Part shown: positions 42,615-55,700 of the stretch, one piece after another | Numbering within the stretch: the stretch's first letter is position 1 | How the letters are laid out: the number at the start of each line of letters is the position of its first letter | Assembly: GCA_949128115.1 (NCBI GenBank) | Contig: OX421961.1 | Coordinates: 51,756,171 to 51,820,170, forward strand | Direction of reading: 5' to 3' | Source: Anaspis maculata | Lineage: Eukaryota > Arthropoda > Insecta > Coleoptera > Scraptiidae | Length of the DNA stretch: 64,000 nt | Notes under the pieces: model-generated | Told to the model about the DNA's origin: nothing | What the model saw: only the letters and a program-made list of their open reading frames with translations | Databases searched by the model: none | Program-made: the position numbers and the translations under genes

Positions 42615-43616
42615 TTTATTTTCATAGTTTTTTAGTACACTGTTAGAGAAATAGGTATACATACCATCTACTATGTAAATGTACACATCGCTAAGACAAC
42701 AAAAATAATATAACAACATAGCACTGAGATGTTGCTCAAACTAACGATACACAGTGGAGAGATGAGGTAGGCGCAAAAAATTTTTGGCACGACACTGGAC
42801 GTGTTTTTGTGGTTCGTGGTTTGGTACCTCCGCCACTGCTACAACTAAACTCGTGCTAACATAGATCTGTGGTTCTTGGTAGGAAATTCTAAACATTTAC
42901 TAATAGCATAGAATAATCCTTTTATAACTATTACATAAAACAGTTTTTCTCTTCAATTCAACAATATATAAACATTTCTTTGAAATGTAAAGGTCCTTTT
43001 AATGTGGGCATGTCGATACGGTACGGCAGACATCGTACAACAGTAATAACAGGCACGCTTTGCGTTTATGATTGCTCCACGTTTACATTTGTGGTGGTTT
43101 TTCTACAGCATGTCAGACCACGTCAATGAATAAATTTCAATTTTCCAATTAACAACATAACCATTTATCACCAATGGGTAATTAGGTACTTACCTACTTT
43201 AATTTTGTGAAGCTCCTTTTTTCAATATAAGAATTTTTGCACGCAATTTCGAAACCTATAAAAAAGGCACCCCATAGAATGAATCCTATGGAGCCATAAC
43301 CAAACCGTGAGTCATACGTGAATTTAAGGCTCCCATCATAATATAATAAATTGACTAATCAACTTTCTTTCCTAGTATTTACAGAGGTTAGGCCATTCAT
43401 GACTACAATTAACAGTTAATCTGGTTTATAAATACCCAGTGCATTGTGTAAAATCACAGAGACCCTATCTAACACACTGACAATCTCTTCATCATTAATA
43501 CAGCATAGGTAATTGTTATTATCTTGATTACATAAAATATTGAGTTGTCAACTGTGTTGCTATCGAAATCTCGGGTTTAAAACACTAAAATCAACCTCTC
43601 AAAATGGAATCATATC
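42615..43616 (-). other. 3' UTR of PKC copy 2 with candidate poly(A) signal
   Basis: No open frame. Shares ordered homologous blocks with the copy 1 3' UTR. AATAAA on the minus strand lies at 42620-42615, just past the end of the convergent acetyltransferase gene. Confidence 0.7.
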
Positions 43617-43781
43617 TTAATCGACCACGTAACGACTTGGATTGTAATTTGGATTGATGAAGGAGAAACCTTTAAATTCATCTTGGTTGATGGAATTGAT
43701 AACTTCGGCGCTTACGGGTGAAAGAATCGGCTCGTCCTTGGTGAATTCCGTGTCAAAATTCAATGCGTCCTTTTTCCCTTT
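43617..43781 (-). CDS. Pkc98E: PKC copy 2, coding exon 9: AGC C-tail and stop
   Basis: 165 nt including TAA, equal in length to copy 1. Turn motif ILSPV (Ser662) and hydrophobic motif FKGFSF (Ser681), ending RYVVD. Confidence 0.94.
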   Translation of the reverse strand, partial: KGKKDALNFDTEFTKDEPILSPVSAEVINSINQDEFKGFSFINPNYNPSRYVVD

Positions 43782-46700
43782 CTGTAATCACAACGTTCAA
43801 GTTTCATAATCCTTCAAAATAAAAAACACTTACTATTCTTGGCTTGAACGGTGGCTTCACCTTCTTTTGCTCTAACGCTATCCAGTCTATTTCTTTAAAG
43901 AACGAATGTTGCTTGATTGCCGCCTCCAAACCATGAGATACAACGCAACCTAATCGCTTGTTCGGATTCTTCGTCATAAACCCCTTCAGGACACCAACCG
44001 CTTCCTTGCTCAACCACACAGGATACAAGACGTCATCGTGCAAAATTGATTCATACATATCTTCTTCATTATCAGCCTCAAACGGTGGTTGCCCAGCCAT
44101 CATTTCGTACATCAAAACACCCAGTGCCCACCAGTCTACGCTTGGGCCATAGTCCAACTCCTGGAAAATAAGATTGTATTGAAGATGCAAGCAAAACGGT
44201 AAATTACAAATGAGCACCTGTAAAATTTCTGGTGCAATATAATCTGGCGTTCCACAAAAAGTTGTTGTTGTGGCACCTTCATAAATTCCTTCTTTACACA
44301 TTCCAAAATCAGCAAGTTTACAATGGCCTTCCGCATCCAGTAAGATATTATCTAACTTGAGATCTCGGTATATGACTCCATTTTTGTGCAAAAATTGAAG
44401 CGCTAGCGTCACTTCGGCGGCATAAAATCTGGCTCGTGCTTCATCAAATTTACGTGCTCTTTGAATCTGAAACATTAGATCACCGCCATTCACAAAGTCC
44501 ATGACGAAAAATAATCGATCGTTCGTTTGAAAGCACGAGTGTAATGCTGTCAAAAATGGATGCTTGGCGGCTAAAGCCAAGATTCTTTTCTCTGTCATAG
44601 TACAATCAACATCGTCTTCTTGGATGACTTCCCCTTTTTTCAGTATCTTGATGGCGAAGATCTCTTCGGTGTCTTTCTTTTCTGCAAGCATGACTTTACC
44701 GAAGCTTCCTTTACCCAAAACTTTAATGAATGTAAAATCATCTAAAGATATTTTCCTGGTGCTTTCTGCTTCCCCAAGTTCATCGCTCATGGGCGGCTGA
44801 TCCTGGTTGTTCACACTGCTGGGAAAGTTTACCGATGAAGACGAATGACTGGACTCTTCTATGTTGTCAGCATTACCAGATACGTATTTATTACGTCTTT
44901 GCAATTGCTTATCCGGAGAAACTCCTGGAATGCAGAACAAAAAATGAATTTACACCACGACCATTGATACCATCATTATTTACCGATTTCAGTGAGAATT
45001 TCAGCCATTTGTTTCGTATTAATGCCACAGTTATTAGCAACATTCTTTTGACACCTTTTGTGTACATTCAAAGAACAAGCTTCGCATTGCAGTCCTTGCC
45101 TAAATAAACCATACAGCAACGAACCGCAATGATCACAAAATGTGAATCGCTTGTAATTGTGAACCACAAAACGATGTGGAACATTAACATTGAATCCAGT
45201 ACTTTGTTGACTTGTCTGCAACATGATAATAACAAATTTCATCGGTAGGTACAATGAAAAACAAAACGAGAAAACCAAATAAATTACCTCATCTTTCAGT
45301 CCTGGGCATTTGGTTACTATTAAGAGATGGCAGCGTTTATGGACAACACATGTGCAAACTGCAATTGAGACAACAATTAGTATGAGTGTTTTTTTACAGA
45401 TAGGTACTATACATAGTAAACATCTTTACGAAAAATCAACAGAAAATAATAAAGACACATCAGACATATTCAAATTAAGATAAAAACTTGGTAAGAATTG
45501 TAAGCTTTGAAGAGACAGTCATACCATGGTGCTACCAATAAAAAAAAAATAGGTAGGTAAGGGGGGGAGGTGAGGTGAGGCACGCATTTCAATCATTGCA
45601 ACAAAAATATGTATTAAAGCTGTATTATAGCTGTATTACACTACACAATTTCTTGAACAATCTGACAAAATAGTGTCAAAAAACAATGAACTTGATTGTT
45701 GATTTGACAGACTCTTCAAGAAATTGTGTAGTGTAATACAGCTATTATACAACATGAGAAATTTATGTTTTTACGCAGGCAGGGACTGCTATTGTATGAT
45801 TACTTAAAGTGAAGAATAATGTACACTGTACAAGCTGTTTCACTACTAGGTGCAATGATTTCGAATATTTCCCCTTATATATAAGTATCGATATAATCCT
45901 TTTTTTGATCATTCAACAGAGTCGTGTGAAATATTGTGAATGATATGTGAGTGGAATAATTTGAAAAATACTCTCCCGAAAACCACTCTTGTAATGAAAA
46001 GAAACCAGAAAATTCTGAAAAATGAATGTTTCGTCCCTGCGGGGTCGGGTTCTTTTAGCCTTTCAAGCAACAGAAAATAAACTCATGCCGTCTTCATGCA
46101 ACATGCACATTTTTCAGAATAACCGTCAATTTTCATTTCGCTCGTGGTACCTATTAATTATACGCGATAATTTCAGAATTTGGGGAAAATAGATTTGGTT
46201 GGGCTACTGGACTGTTTCGGACAAGTTGATAGCTATTATTAGAGCTATTAATGAATCTAGGTATTTCAAGATGTATTACAGATTGACCAATAAAAACGCG
46301 TACAGCAGCGAAGGGTACTGACTTTTTGAATTTTGGCTACTCATCTACTGTCACTATGACACCAAAACAAAAATTTCATAGTCAGTACACTCCGCGTCAA
46401 CAGCTGTAAAAGGCAATAGTGGCGATTCTGTATTAAACCTGTTGAAATTTAAAGGCCGTTAAAAAAAATTCAACCAATCGTAAAGTCGATTTCTGATCGT
46501 TCCTAGGTGACCAGCGCCTTTTAAAATTTTACTGGTCCATTAAAACTCACAGAATAGACCTCGGAATAGACCCTAATGACCGTTACCAATTTTTGGGCTA
46601 AAAACGATTTCAAAAAATAATTTTGGAAGATTTTTTTCAAGATTAATTTGAACGTCACATTCTCAACTCATCAGGCTGGTCCGAGTGCTCGTCCTATTTC

Positions 46701-49700
46701 TGCAAGGAGGATCTTACTTAGCTTAACATTTTTGCACCTATGTAGTTATGAAATACCACGAGTGACATTTTTCAACTTCACTCTACACTCTCCGGCACAA
46801 AATTTCATCCACTCGAATAATTTGCCCACTCTGATAGCCCATAAACTCTAAAAGAGAGTTGAGGTATCTTGAAATCCTTTCAGTATTCAAAAGGTCGTTC
46901 CTTTGAGAGGACTTGTCCCAATTTGCGTTTATTTCTGACAATCGGTAGGTATTTACTACACAGGGTGCCCAATTTAAAACAAAACTTACAATTGCCTGTA
47001 AGTCTGAAACAAAACCAGATATCAAAAATCGCCCAAAACCGTTTCGACAGAATGGAGAGGGAACCATAATAGTGAAGTCAGTGACTCACCCTCACCCATC
47101 AGTGTTTGAGCCCCAGCCCCCTCCACTAATTTTTTCCAAACGGCAACCTCCCACTCTTGATACATCATTGTAAAGCCCTGTAAAAATACTTTCCAGTGGT
47201 ACCATTGCGGGCAAAAAGAAGTAGAACCAGAGACTGACACGGAGTGCACTGATTTTGCCCTGCTGTCATTGTGTCACAAGGCCAAATTTAGTACACTCTA
47301 TGCATAGACAAGGAATGTCAAAACGCTGCGCTTACTTAGATCGGCAACTTGGCTTCAGAATTTATCCCGTGTTCAGCGCCCCTAGCGTAAGGGCAGGGTA
47401 CTAATCAGAGAAGTGCCTGCTAGATTTTCCGTTTGAAATTGAAGATTTCCAATTATTGTTGATGTGAGCATTTTGCTCTTGCTCCGTTTGTGCTAGGAGT
47501 TGCTAAGGAAACTCCCCTAGCAACTCCTTGCACAAACGAAGTAGAGCAAAAATGCTTCTACAACACTTTTTTCCCGTTTTGTGGACGGTTGAAAGACCAG
47601 ATATACGTAAAAATCGAACATTTATTAAGAAAATGTATACAAATAAAATTATTCTGTAACGGACGCAACAATGAGGTTCACTAAATTGTCCAGGCGGAGA
47701 CAAACACTTTTGAGATGAACTCCAATTTTCACAAGCAGGGTCGAAGATGCGCAGGTGATGGGAACTGGAAGCAGCTGAGTTCAAAACCGGCTCCGGATGT
47801 CCTAGCTTGACTTGAGGGGTTGATGGGGAATATGCGCACCGGGCGAGGGGTCCTCAGGGAATCAAGAGCTTGTTGAATAAAACGTTGCACAAAAACTACT
47901 TCGAATACTGCCACACCATCAATATCCAACACTAATCCACAGAATATTTTGCATGGACACTAAACTTGCTATAATAACTAATATTTTTGTTCAAAAGGAG
48001 AACGCTAGAAAATGAGGCAAACAAAAAATTTGTTTATAATTCGTTGCTTGGCAATCCCACAGCCACTGCGCGAAACCCTGCCCTACCCGAGGGCCCTACC
48101 CCGCTGCAAATTCCGATTTTGGAGGGCCAAATCGGGGGGTCTCGGGACTTGAGATATGAATCGGTCGAGCCGAGGAAGATCACCAATCAGGGGCGGGAAG
48201 AGTGACGCTGGCGCCACCTGGGAGGCAGGCAGGGGGCTCAACCTCAGGCGCCAACCTCTCGAAAACGTTGCCACGGCAGTTTTACGGGGAGTGCGTAGAC
48301 CCTGACTCTATGACAGGCTCTGTCCTACGGTTCTGCGGTGATTCATTAGCTTCGTCATAGCTTCACAAAACTCAATCCGCCTATCGGGATCATCATCATC
48401 CCCAAATTCAGATGAAAATCAGATGAACCAAGATGGAAACTCTAATTTGACCGCGGACTTAAGTTTCGTTCATAATGGCCGGTAAATGGGGCCTTGCACT
48501 GCCACTTTTACACACCGAGGGCGCCACGACCGTTGGGGGCAAATTCGACGATTTTGACGGCGTTGACGCTTCAGCGACCGACGTCCGTCATTTTATGTCT
48601 TGATTTGAAATTTGGATAACCTCTGTTTCTTGCTTGACGTCTCCAGTCACTGTCAGTTACTGGTCAAACTACTCAAACTCCCCTGTTTTTCGCGTCGTTA
48701 CGGCCGCTTTATCGAAGTAGGCGCCCCCTACAGTAGTGGCGACCTCACGTTGAGTTTTTCAATTGCAAGGCCCCATTATGCCGCATGCCGTAGGATGTAA
48801 GATGTAACCTTGACAGTACAGACCACGGTCTATAAAATAAAATATACACAGACTTGAAAGTTTACGGGGTGGGTGGTACTGGTAACTGGTAGTACAATAG
48901 TAGGACTAGTAGCTAGTAGTATTAGTTGGTACTAGTCCCTTGATCTTGGATGTAGAACTTGAATCTTGGTCAAGTTTGACAGAACGGCAATAACGGCATG
49001 AGTTTACATCCTATTGTGAACCAAAACATTGATTTTCAACTGTTGAAGTTTTACGGTTATGGAATAAGTTTAAGTTAACAGCCATTATGAACGCTGCTCA
49101 ACACCATTTCCAACAAGATGGAGCTCCACCTCACTAACGCCGGGTTGCTCACTTCGAGTTCAACTTAAACTTGGTTTGGTTGCCATCGATTTAATTGTTG
49201 CAACAATTAATTCTATAGTAACCAAACCAAGTTTAAAGTTAAACTGGAAGTGAGCAACCCAGCGTTAGTCTAGTTAGTCAATGGTTAGATGATCATTATA
49301 CAGATCAGTGGATTGGCAGAAGAGGATCCATTGAATGGCCTCCCAATCACCGGACTTGACTCCTCTAGACTTTTTTCTGTGGAATCACTTGAAATCTGTT
49401 GTTTTTAAAACTCAGCTGGAGTCGATTGAAGAACTGCGGCGTAGAATTACCGAAGAATGTCGCGTGCTTTCAAGAGAAACCTTCGAAAACGTTCAACAAG
49501 AGTTCGAGAACGGCTTCATTATTGCCTTGAAAATAATGGCAACCATTTTGAACACTTATTGTGAACATTCAATCTTTCGTTTTGGTTTGAAGTAGTTAAA
49601 ATTTGATTTATTGTGGAGTGAATTTATTTAAATCAATGTAAATCCATTAGCAGTTTTTTTCCAAATTAATCGAAAACTATCAAACAAAATATGGAATAAT

Positions 49701-52700
49701 TGGTACTACTGGGAAGCATTTTTCAAGGGCTTTTCAATGATGTATCAAAAGAAGGGAGTTGCCATTTGAAAAAAAATAGTGAAGGGGGCTGGGGCTCAGG
49801 CACTGAGGGGGGGGTGAGTCACTGACTTCACTTTATATTGTTTTTCTTCTTATCGGCCTTCATGTTCATTTTACTTTTACAGTAGTGAAAAATTGCAAAT
49901 TAGAGAGCACAAACATCCAGACTTCGTCCGGGATTCGAACCCGGGGCTATCGGGTACACCCCCTCCATTCTGTTGAAATGGTTTTGGGCGATTTTCTATA
50001 TCTACTTTTGCTTCAGACTTACAGGCAATTGTAAGTTTTGAATTTGACACCCTGTATAGGGTGACGTGATTTTTGACCAGTTTGTTGACCTGCACGGAGT
50101 AAACGAATCACCCTGCATACATGTTAACGTTATTATGAAGTCTAATATCTTATTAGCTATACGCTACTTGTTGAATTTCTGTCTAAACTTTTTTTAGAAA
50201 AGTTATAAATTTTCCATTGGCACAGGATACAAAAGAAGTCACCTTAATATTGAGTATCATTGAACATTCGATCTCTTATTTAAAGCAACAAATACAATGA
50301 TCGGATATGATGAAAGTCAAAGTCAAGGTCTGAGTGTAAACATTGAGTGCAAGATTATAAGAGCCGCCACCGATGAGATTTCCGACACTGATGATGGTTT
50401 TGACAAGGCATCCGCATGCAGTGACCCTCATGGTCAGGTGAGAACTGCGGCTTTATCCTGGAGATTTTTTCAGAAGTGAAGGGCAAACTAAGACCAGATC
50501 GTACCTTTTCGTACCTCACAATTTATATTAGAAAACGATCCGCTGTAAAGCTGGTTTCGGAAGTTGCTTATAGCGTGGCCTCATCTATCAGCCTATGACT
50601 AAAGGTTGCCATGACGCCTCCTTACTAAAAGTTGCCATGGCGCCTTCTTACTAAAGGTTGCCATGGCGCCTCCTTTCTATATTTTTACTCAACGCTGTAA
50701 ATCCGACTTTAACCATTATTTTCTAACATCCCAGAAAATGTTCATTTTGCTCAAAAAATTTGATGATTATCGCCCACAAACCCAATTCAGCCAATCAGAA
50801 CAAGTAAATGAGACCCACGTGACTCGGTTCATCTATCGATTATTGCACACTAGCAGGTGAAAAGAGCACACTAGGTAATAGCGCCGGATTGAAATATTTT
50901 CCGGCCCACGTCCAATATGAAATTAAAACTACCGTATTTATACTTTCCAAGATTGAACTACCAGGTAGTACATGGTAGGAACTACCATTTCTACTATTAG
51001 TCTATTTGGACGATTATCAGCGATTTCACTCGTCCTTTGTGTCTTATTCGAGTTAAATGTTTTAAATTTCCTCAAACAAACTATCAATCACTTGAAAAGT
51101 AGACCCGATATTAACTTGGACAAAAGCCTTCAACTTTGTCCCGGGATTTTAGTCAGATAATATTGGGTCTACTTTTCCCTAGTGATTGACAGCTGTTTTC
51201 GGGGTATTAAAACGATTGAACTGAAAAAACACTAAGCAACTTTGCGAGACAACATCAACACTGGGGATTATGAATAATGGTGTCGAATTTTGTTTACTGG
51301 CGAGTCCAGATTTTGTCTTGGCTCACCGGATGGTCGGCAAATAGTGTGGAGAAGAGATAGAGAGAAATTTGCCCAAAGTAATATCGGTTCAAAACTCAGC
51401 TATGGTGGTGGTGGTTCCTTGATGGTTTGTGGGCAGGAACAAAGACAGGGAGGGATAAGCGTTGAAGTTGAAGCTCGCACAGAGCTTATTACTATTGTCA
51501 ATAGGCCAGCACTGGCCGCCGATAGATATATTCAGGATATAAGTATTGGATCCCCACGTTGTCCCCTTCGCTCCCTAATGGCTCATTTACATAGACCTTA
51601 ACCGTAATAGTAACAGCAACGCTAACCTTAGTGTAGAAGTTTGGATCTGTACAGTCAATCAGTGAGCCGGAGAACGCAACGAAGGCAGGTTGCTGGTCTC
51701 AGGTCTTGGCGCCGACAACCTGCTGTCGTTGTGTTCTCGGCCTCATGGATGAATTACCTACATACCGTTTACATGAAGTATACAGGCGCGATTCGTTTAT
51801 TATTTCGTGCAGGTCAACAAACTTGGTCAAAAATCACCTAATTCTAAATCACCTCGTATAGTAAATATCGAGTGTCAAATAAACGCAAATTTGCATATTG
51901 GCTATCAAATAATGAACGACCTTTTGATCTCTGAAAGAAATTTCAACATACTTCAACTCGTTTATTGGCCTGTCAAAGTGGGCAAATTTTTCGAGTGGTT
52001 CGAATATTGTGCCGGTGGGTGTATCTCCATTATTTAATTTTTCAACATATCACACACATGCACAGACAAAGCCAAACAATTTCTTTTGCGTTAAAAGGAA
52101 AGACAATCGGTAGGTGCTCTCGTTAGAACGCATTGCAGTTGAAAGTCTAAACTTGATAACTACTAACGTAGACAACAAACATGCATTTACTCCATGTGGC
52201 ACACGCAGTACCTTGGCATTGGTAGCCTTGTTTGCCCAATAAGCCCCTGGAGATGACAAGAAAATAAAGTTATGTAAAATAACGAGTACATCTGATAGAA
52301 TATGACTTACCATATAAAATCTCGGCAGTGTGAACAGAATGTTGGCTGACGAAGGTACGTAGCCATAAATTTGTGACCATTAACTTGGTGGACGCGCCTT
52401 CGCATTGCACCCCGTCGCCTGTTGAAGCCTTGACGCTCCTTGAATACACGAGCCTTGGCCACATCGCCTATAAAAACGTAAAAGTTGATATGTGTGACCA
52501 CTGTGGGATCATTTATTCTCATAATTTAGATTTACCGCTTTGATCCAACTCAACATTCAAATGAAGTCGACCTGTCGGTTCCAGAGTAACCTGAAAAATA
52601 TAGAAACATGTAGCGTCATTTTACGTTAGGTTCATTTAAGATCTGCCAAGTTGATATTTCTTTTATAGAACCGTATTTGTGCGTGTGTGTGTGGGGGGCT

Positions 52701-55700
52701 TTAATCTCTCACGTCAATCCAAAGCGACGTCATTTTGAAAAAAGGCAAAATTTTCGATAGTTATTCCAGTTGTTGACTTGTTGAGCAGTTTATATCTCAT
52801 GGAACTTGACTAGTAATATGTCATTTGAAACCCATCGAAAAGCTGTATTCGAAAAAGTTGAAAGTATTTCTCCATTTGTCATAATGTCTAAAATTGAAAA
52901 ATGTCCAAGTTAAAACTTCGAAATTCAATAAATCTGAAAGATCCGAACGAAAGTCGTTAAGTCGAGCAGAAGCAACACAATAAAAGAATAAAATTTGTTG
53001 GAGTTGGAGTTGGAGTTTTCCACAAGTTTCCAATTGGGCGCTATGACGTTTCAAATTTTTCCCTGGCCGATGCCACCCAGAACGGCTGTTCGCACGACTT
53101 TTGGCTGGAAAAATGCGCGTTCTGTGTATGACTCATCTGAGGCAATATTTCCTGCCTGGAGACAGACTTTTCGAAAAATTCTGACTGACATCGAAAACGG
53201 ATTGCATTGGGCATTTTTGAATGAGAGACGATTTCGGTTTTCCGGCGCCGGTGATTTATTGATGAAACAAAACTTGCATATTCCATAAATCCCAAAAAAA
53301 CAGCTCAGTGTAATACTAAGCCACACGAAATATTTATTTTAGGTGTAGACATGTTGCGAATTCGATGATCATATTTATGTCAGACCCGGCCGGTAGCGCG
53401 GGGGACTCCGTCTTTGGAAGCAATTCCAGAGATAGTGGAATCCGGCCTGGGCCAGGTGAAAATTTTCATGCGCTCTCTAGTATTTTGGCGTGTACCACCG
53501 CGCGGTCACGTCAAGGGGAAAAGGGTGAAACGAGATGGACACCGAAAAAAAGGCGCTAATAACCTCGTTGTTGATGCGTCCATAAAATGGTAGGTGGTGT
53601 GCGAATCACCCGGCACCGCTTTCAGAGTACTGAGGCGGGGCTTAGGAGGGACTGCCAGTGAGTACACGAATCCCCGCCCACCGCCAAAAAAAATTATATT
53701 TGGAAAAGAATTAATTGTTGAGGGAATAAAGTTTTGAAATCGACCAACGTTTTCGAGCTTCCCGCCCTGGAAAAACTGCAAATTTCTACTTTTTATCCCG
53801 CGAACCGGTTTTCACCATTTTTCTAAGTTAACTGGTTCTTAATTATAATCTCAACTTTTTTTTATCAACTAGGTATGAGGATTGCAATTTTTTCAGTCTT
53901 GCAATCAAGCTCCACCTTTTCACCTGAAGGAACGTTTAGAACAAACATCTCCTGGGTTCCTGGGCTTCCTGGGCTACCAGTCGGGAAAGTTCCGTGGTGC
54001 CAACAGACCGTGAACCGATTTTCACATTTTTCTTCAAACAATAGATGATTAGTTCTTGAACATTTTCCAACTTTTTTCCTCAATTTCCCAAGATTCTTCT
54101 AGTTGAAACTGCAAAACAGGCCTGGCATATATCGAGTCCGGACACAAAATAATGATGTCGGATGTCGGATTTGAGGGACCGACTCCCAGTCGAGCATATT
54201 CAGAGAAAAGATTGTACTTATTCGTTTTCAGTGCAACAATTTGCGAAATCGGACATGCGGTTTTAGAGTTTCCCTGACTTGAGGAAATGCATATCCAGCA
54301 ACTTTTCTACTCGTGAACTGATTCACGCCAAATAAACTTTAAAATAAGCCTAATGTAACAACGTGGTTTCGAGGTTTTCCCGATATAAAGTCAAATTTAC
54401 CTAAGTATACCTACAATTTATATTTTTTCGCTGTTGGGATGGTGCTTTTTTTTAATCTTGCAATCAAGTTCCAAATTCCCACCCGAAGAGACGTCTCGAA
54501 CAAGAATGTTCATAGGTTCCTGTATACAGGGTGTCCGTTTTTCGAGGCTAAGCATGGGTATCTCGCTTATCTTTAGAGATACAGAATCGGTTAAATTAGA
54601 AAAAAGTTGCGAATTTTCATGAGGATCAATGATCCAAAAAGATATTTGACTTGTCAGTTTTAGTTTTCGAGATATCACGAAAAAACAGAAATTTGTAATT
54701 TTTGTTTTAATTTTTTATTTGAAAAACGGTTGAAGGTAGCCTTTTCTAATAAGGACATTGTGCAGGCACTTTTCCACGATGAATTCATTGTTTCCAAAAT
54801 CTTCATTCTAGCTCTCAAAACAACCGAGATATGACATTCAACTTTTTTTTTCTCATGGGCGCCATATTGAATTTTGACATTTTTGAATACAATATTTTTT
54901 TCTGATTACAACGATGTGTTACATGCCACTGTTGAATCATGCTTTTGAGCACTCTTTGAAAAATAAAAAAATCATTTTTTGCTAATTTAACCGACTTTGT
55001 ATCTCTCAAGATAAGTGAGATACCCATGCTTAGCCTCGAAAAACGGACACCCTGTATAATAGGTACCCTACTCTCGTACCTATCGGGAGAGTATTGTGGT
55101 GACACAACAATTTTTCTGAGGTTTTCAAACTTCCAGCAATAATAATACAGTGGTTTTAATGAAAACGAGCCACCCCGAATAAAACATTGCCAGTTGAAAT
55201 TTAGAAAATTTACCGAGACCCGTTGATGTTTCTTTCGAGGGGGACATATCTTTTGACGTGAAATTCAATATTGAATTTCATCCCCTCAAGCGTGGTAGCT
55301 ATACTACCCTTATTTTTCAAATGGGAATAGAGATCGAGAGATACCTACCTCATTTTAAAGGACTTCTGATTCTCTTCACAATTATCACAAAAAAATATTA
55401 AAAAAATAGTTAATTTTGATTTTAATGATTTTTCTAGATTGAATTCCACGTCAAAAGATGTCCCTCTCGAAACAAAAATCGACAGAGGTCTCGGGAAATT
55501 TCCTAAACTCAGAGATTCATTCAAGGGGGTTGCTCGTTTTTATTGAAACACCCTGTATAATGAATTGCGCAGGGCAATATTGCAAACCATTTGTCGTACG
55601 GTGGAGATCAAGATTCATACAAATTGTCATAAAGCAGGTATCTACATAATCCAAGTAAAAAAAAACCTTAACTAGATTAATTACTTATCGACAGAGAAAG

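Larger units (their letters stand above)
46961..50054. mobile_element. 3.1 kb inverted-repeat element C (CAGGGTG termini)
   Basis: Begins CAGGGTGCCCAATTTAAAAC and ends GAATTTGACACCCTG followed by TA. Arms of about 270 bp share ACTTACAATTGCCTGTAAGT, GGTTTTGGGCGATTTT and GCCCCAGCCCCCT in opposite orientation. The right arm adjoins a degraded DDE transposase, so this may be the host element of that gene. A hairpin is at 47465-47562. Confidence 0.7.
50057..51857 (+). mobile_element. Tc1-like element remnant
   Basis: GTGATTTTTGACCAGTTTGT at the left and its complement near 51810-51840 are imperfect inverted repeats; TGACCTGCACG and AAACGAATC follow on both sides. Encloses a Tc1-type transposase fragment. 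Abuts the end of element C. Confidence 0.65.

Noticed and set aside
49910..49955. tRNA gene on the minus strand
   Set aside because: Only the T-arm and box B are present; no anticodon arm, box A or acceptor stem. More likely a SINE fragment.
50590..50680. CRISPR-like array
   Set aside because: Three near-identical 29-bp units lie directly in tandem without spacers, in a eukaryotic intron.
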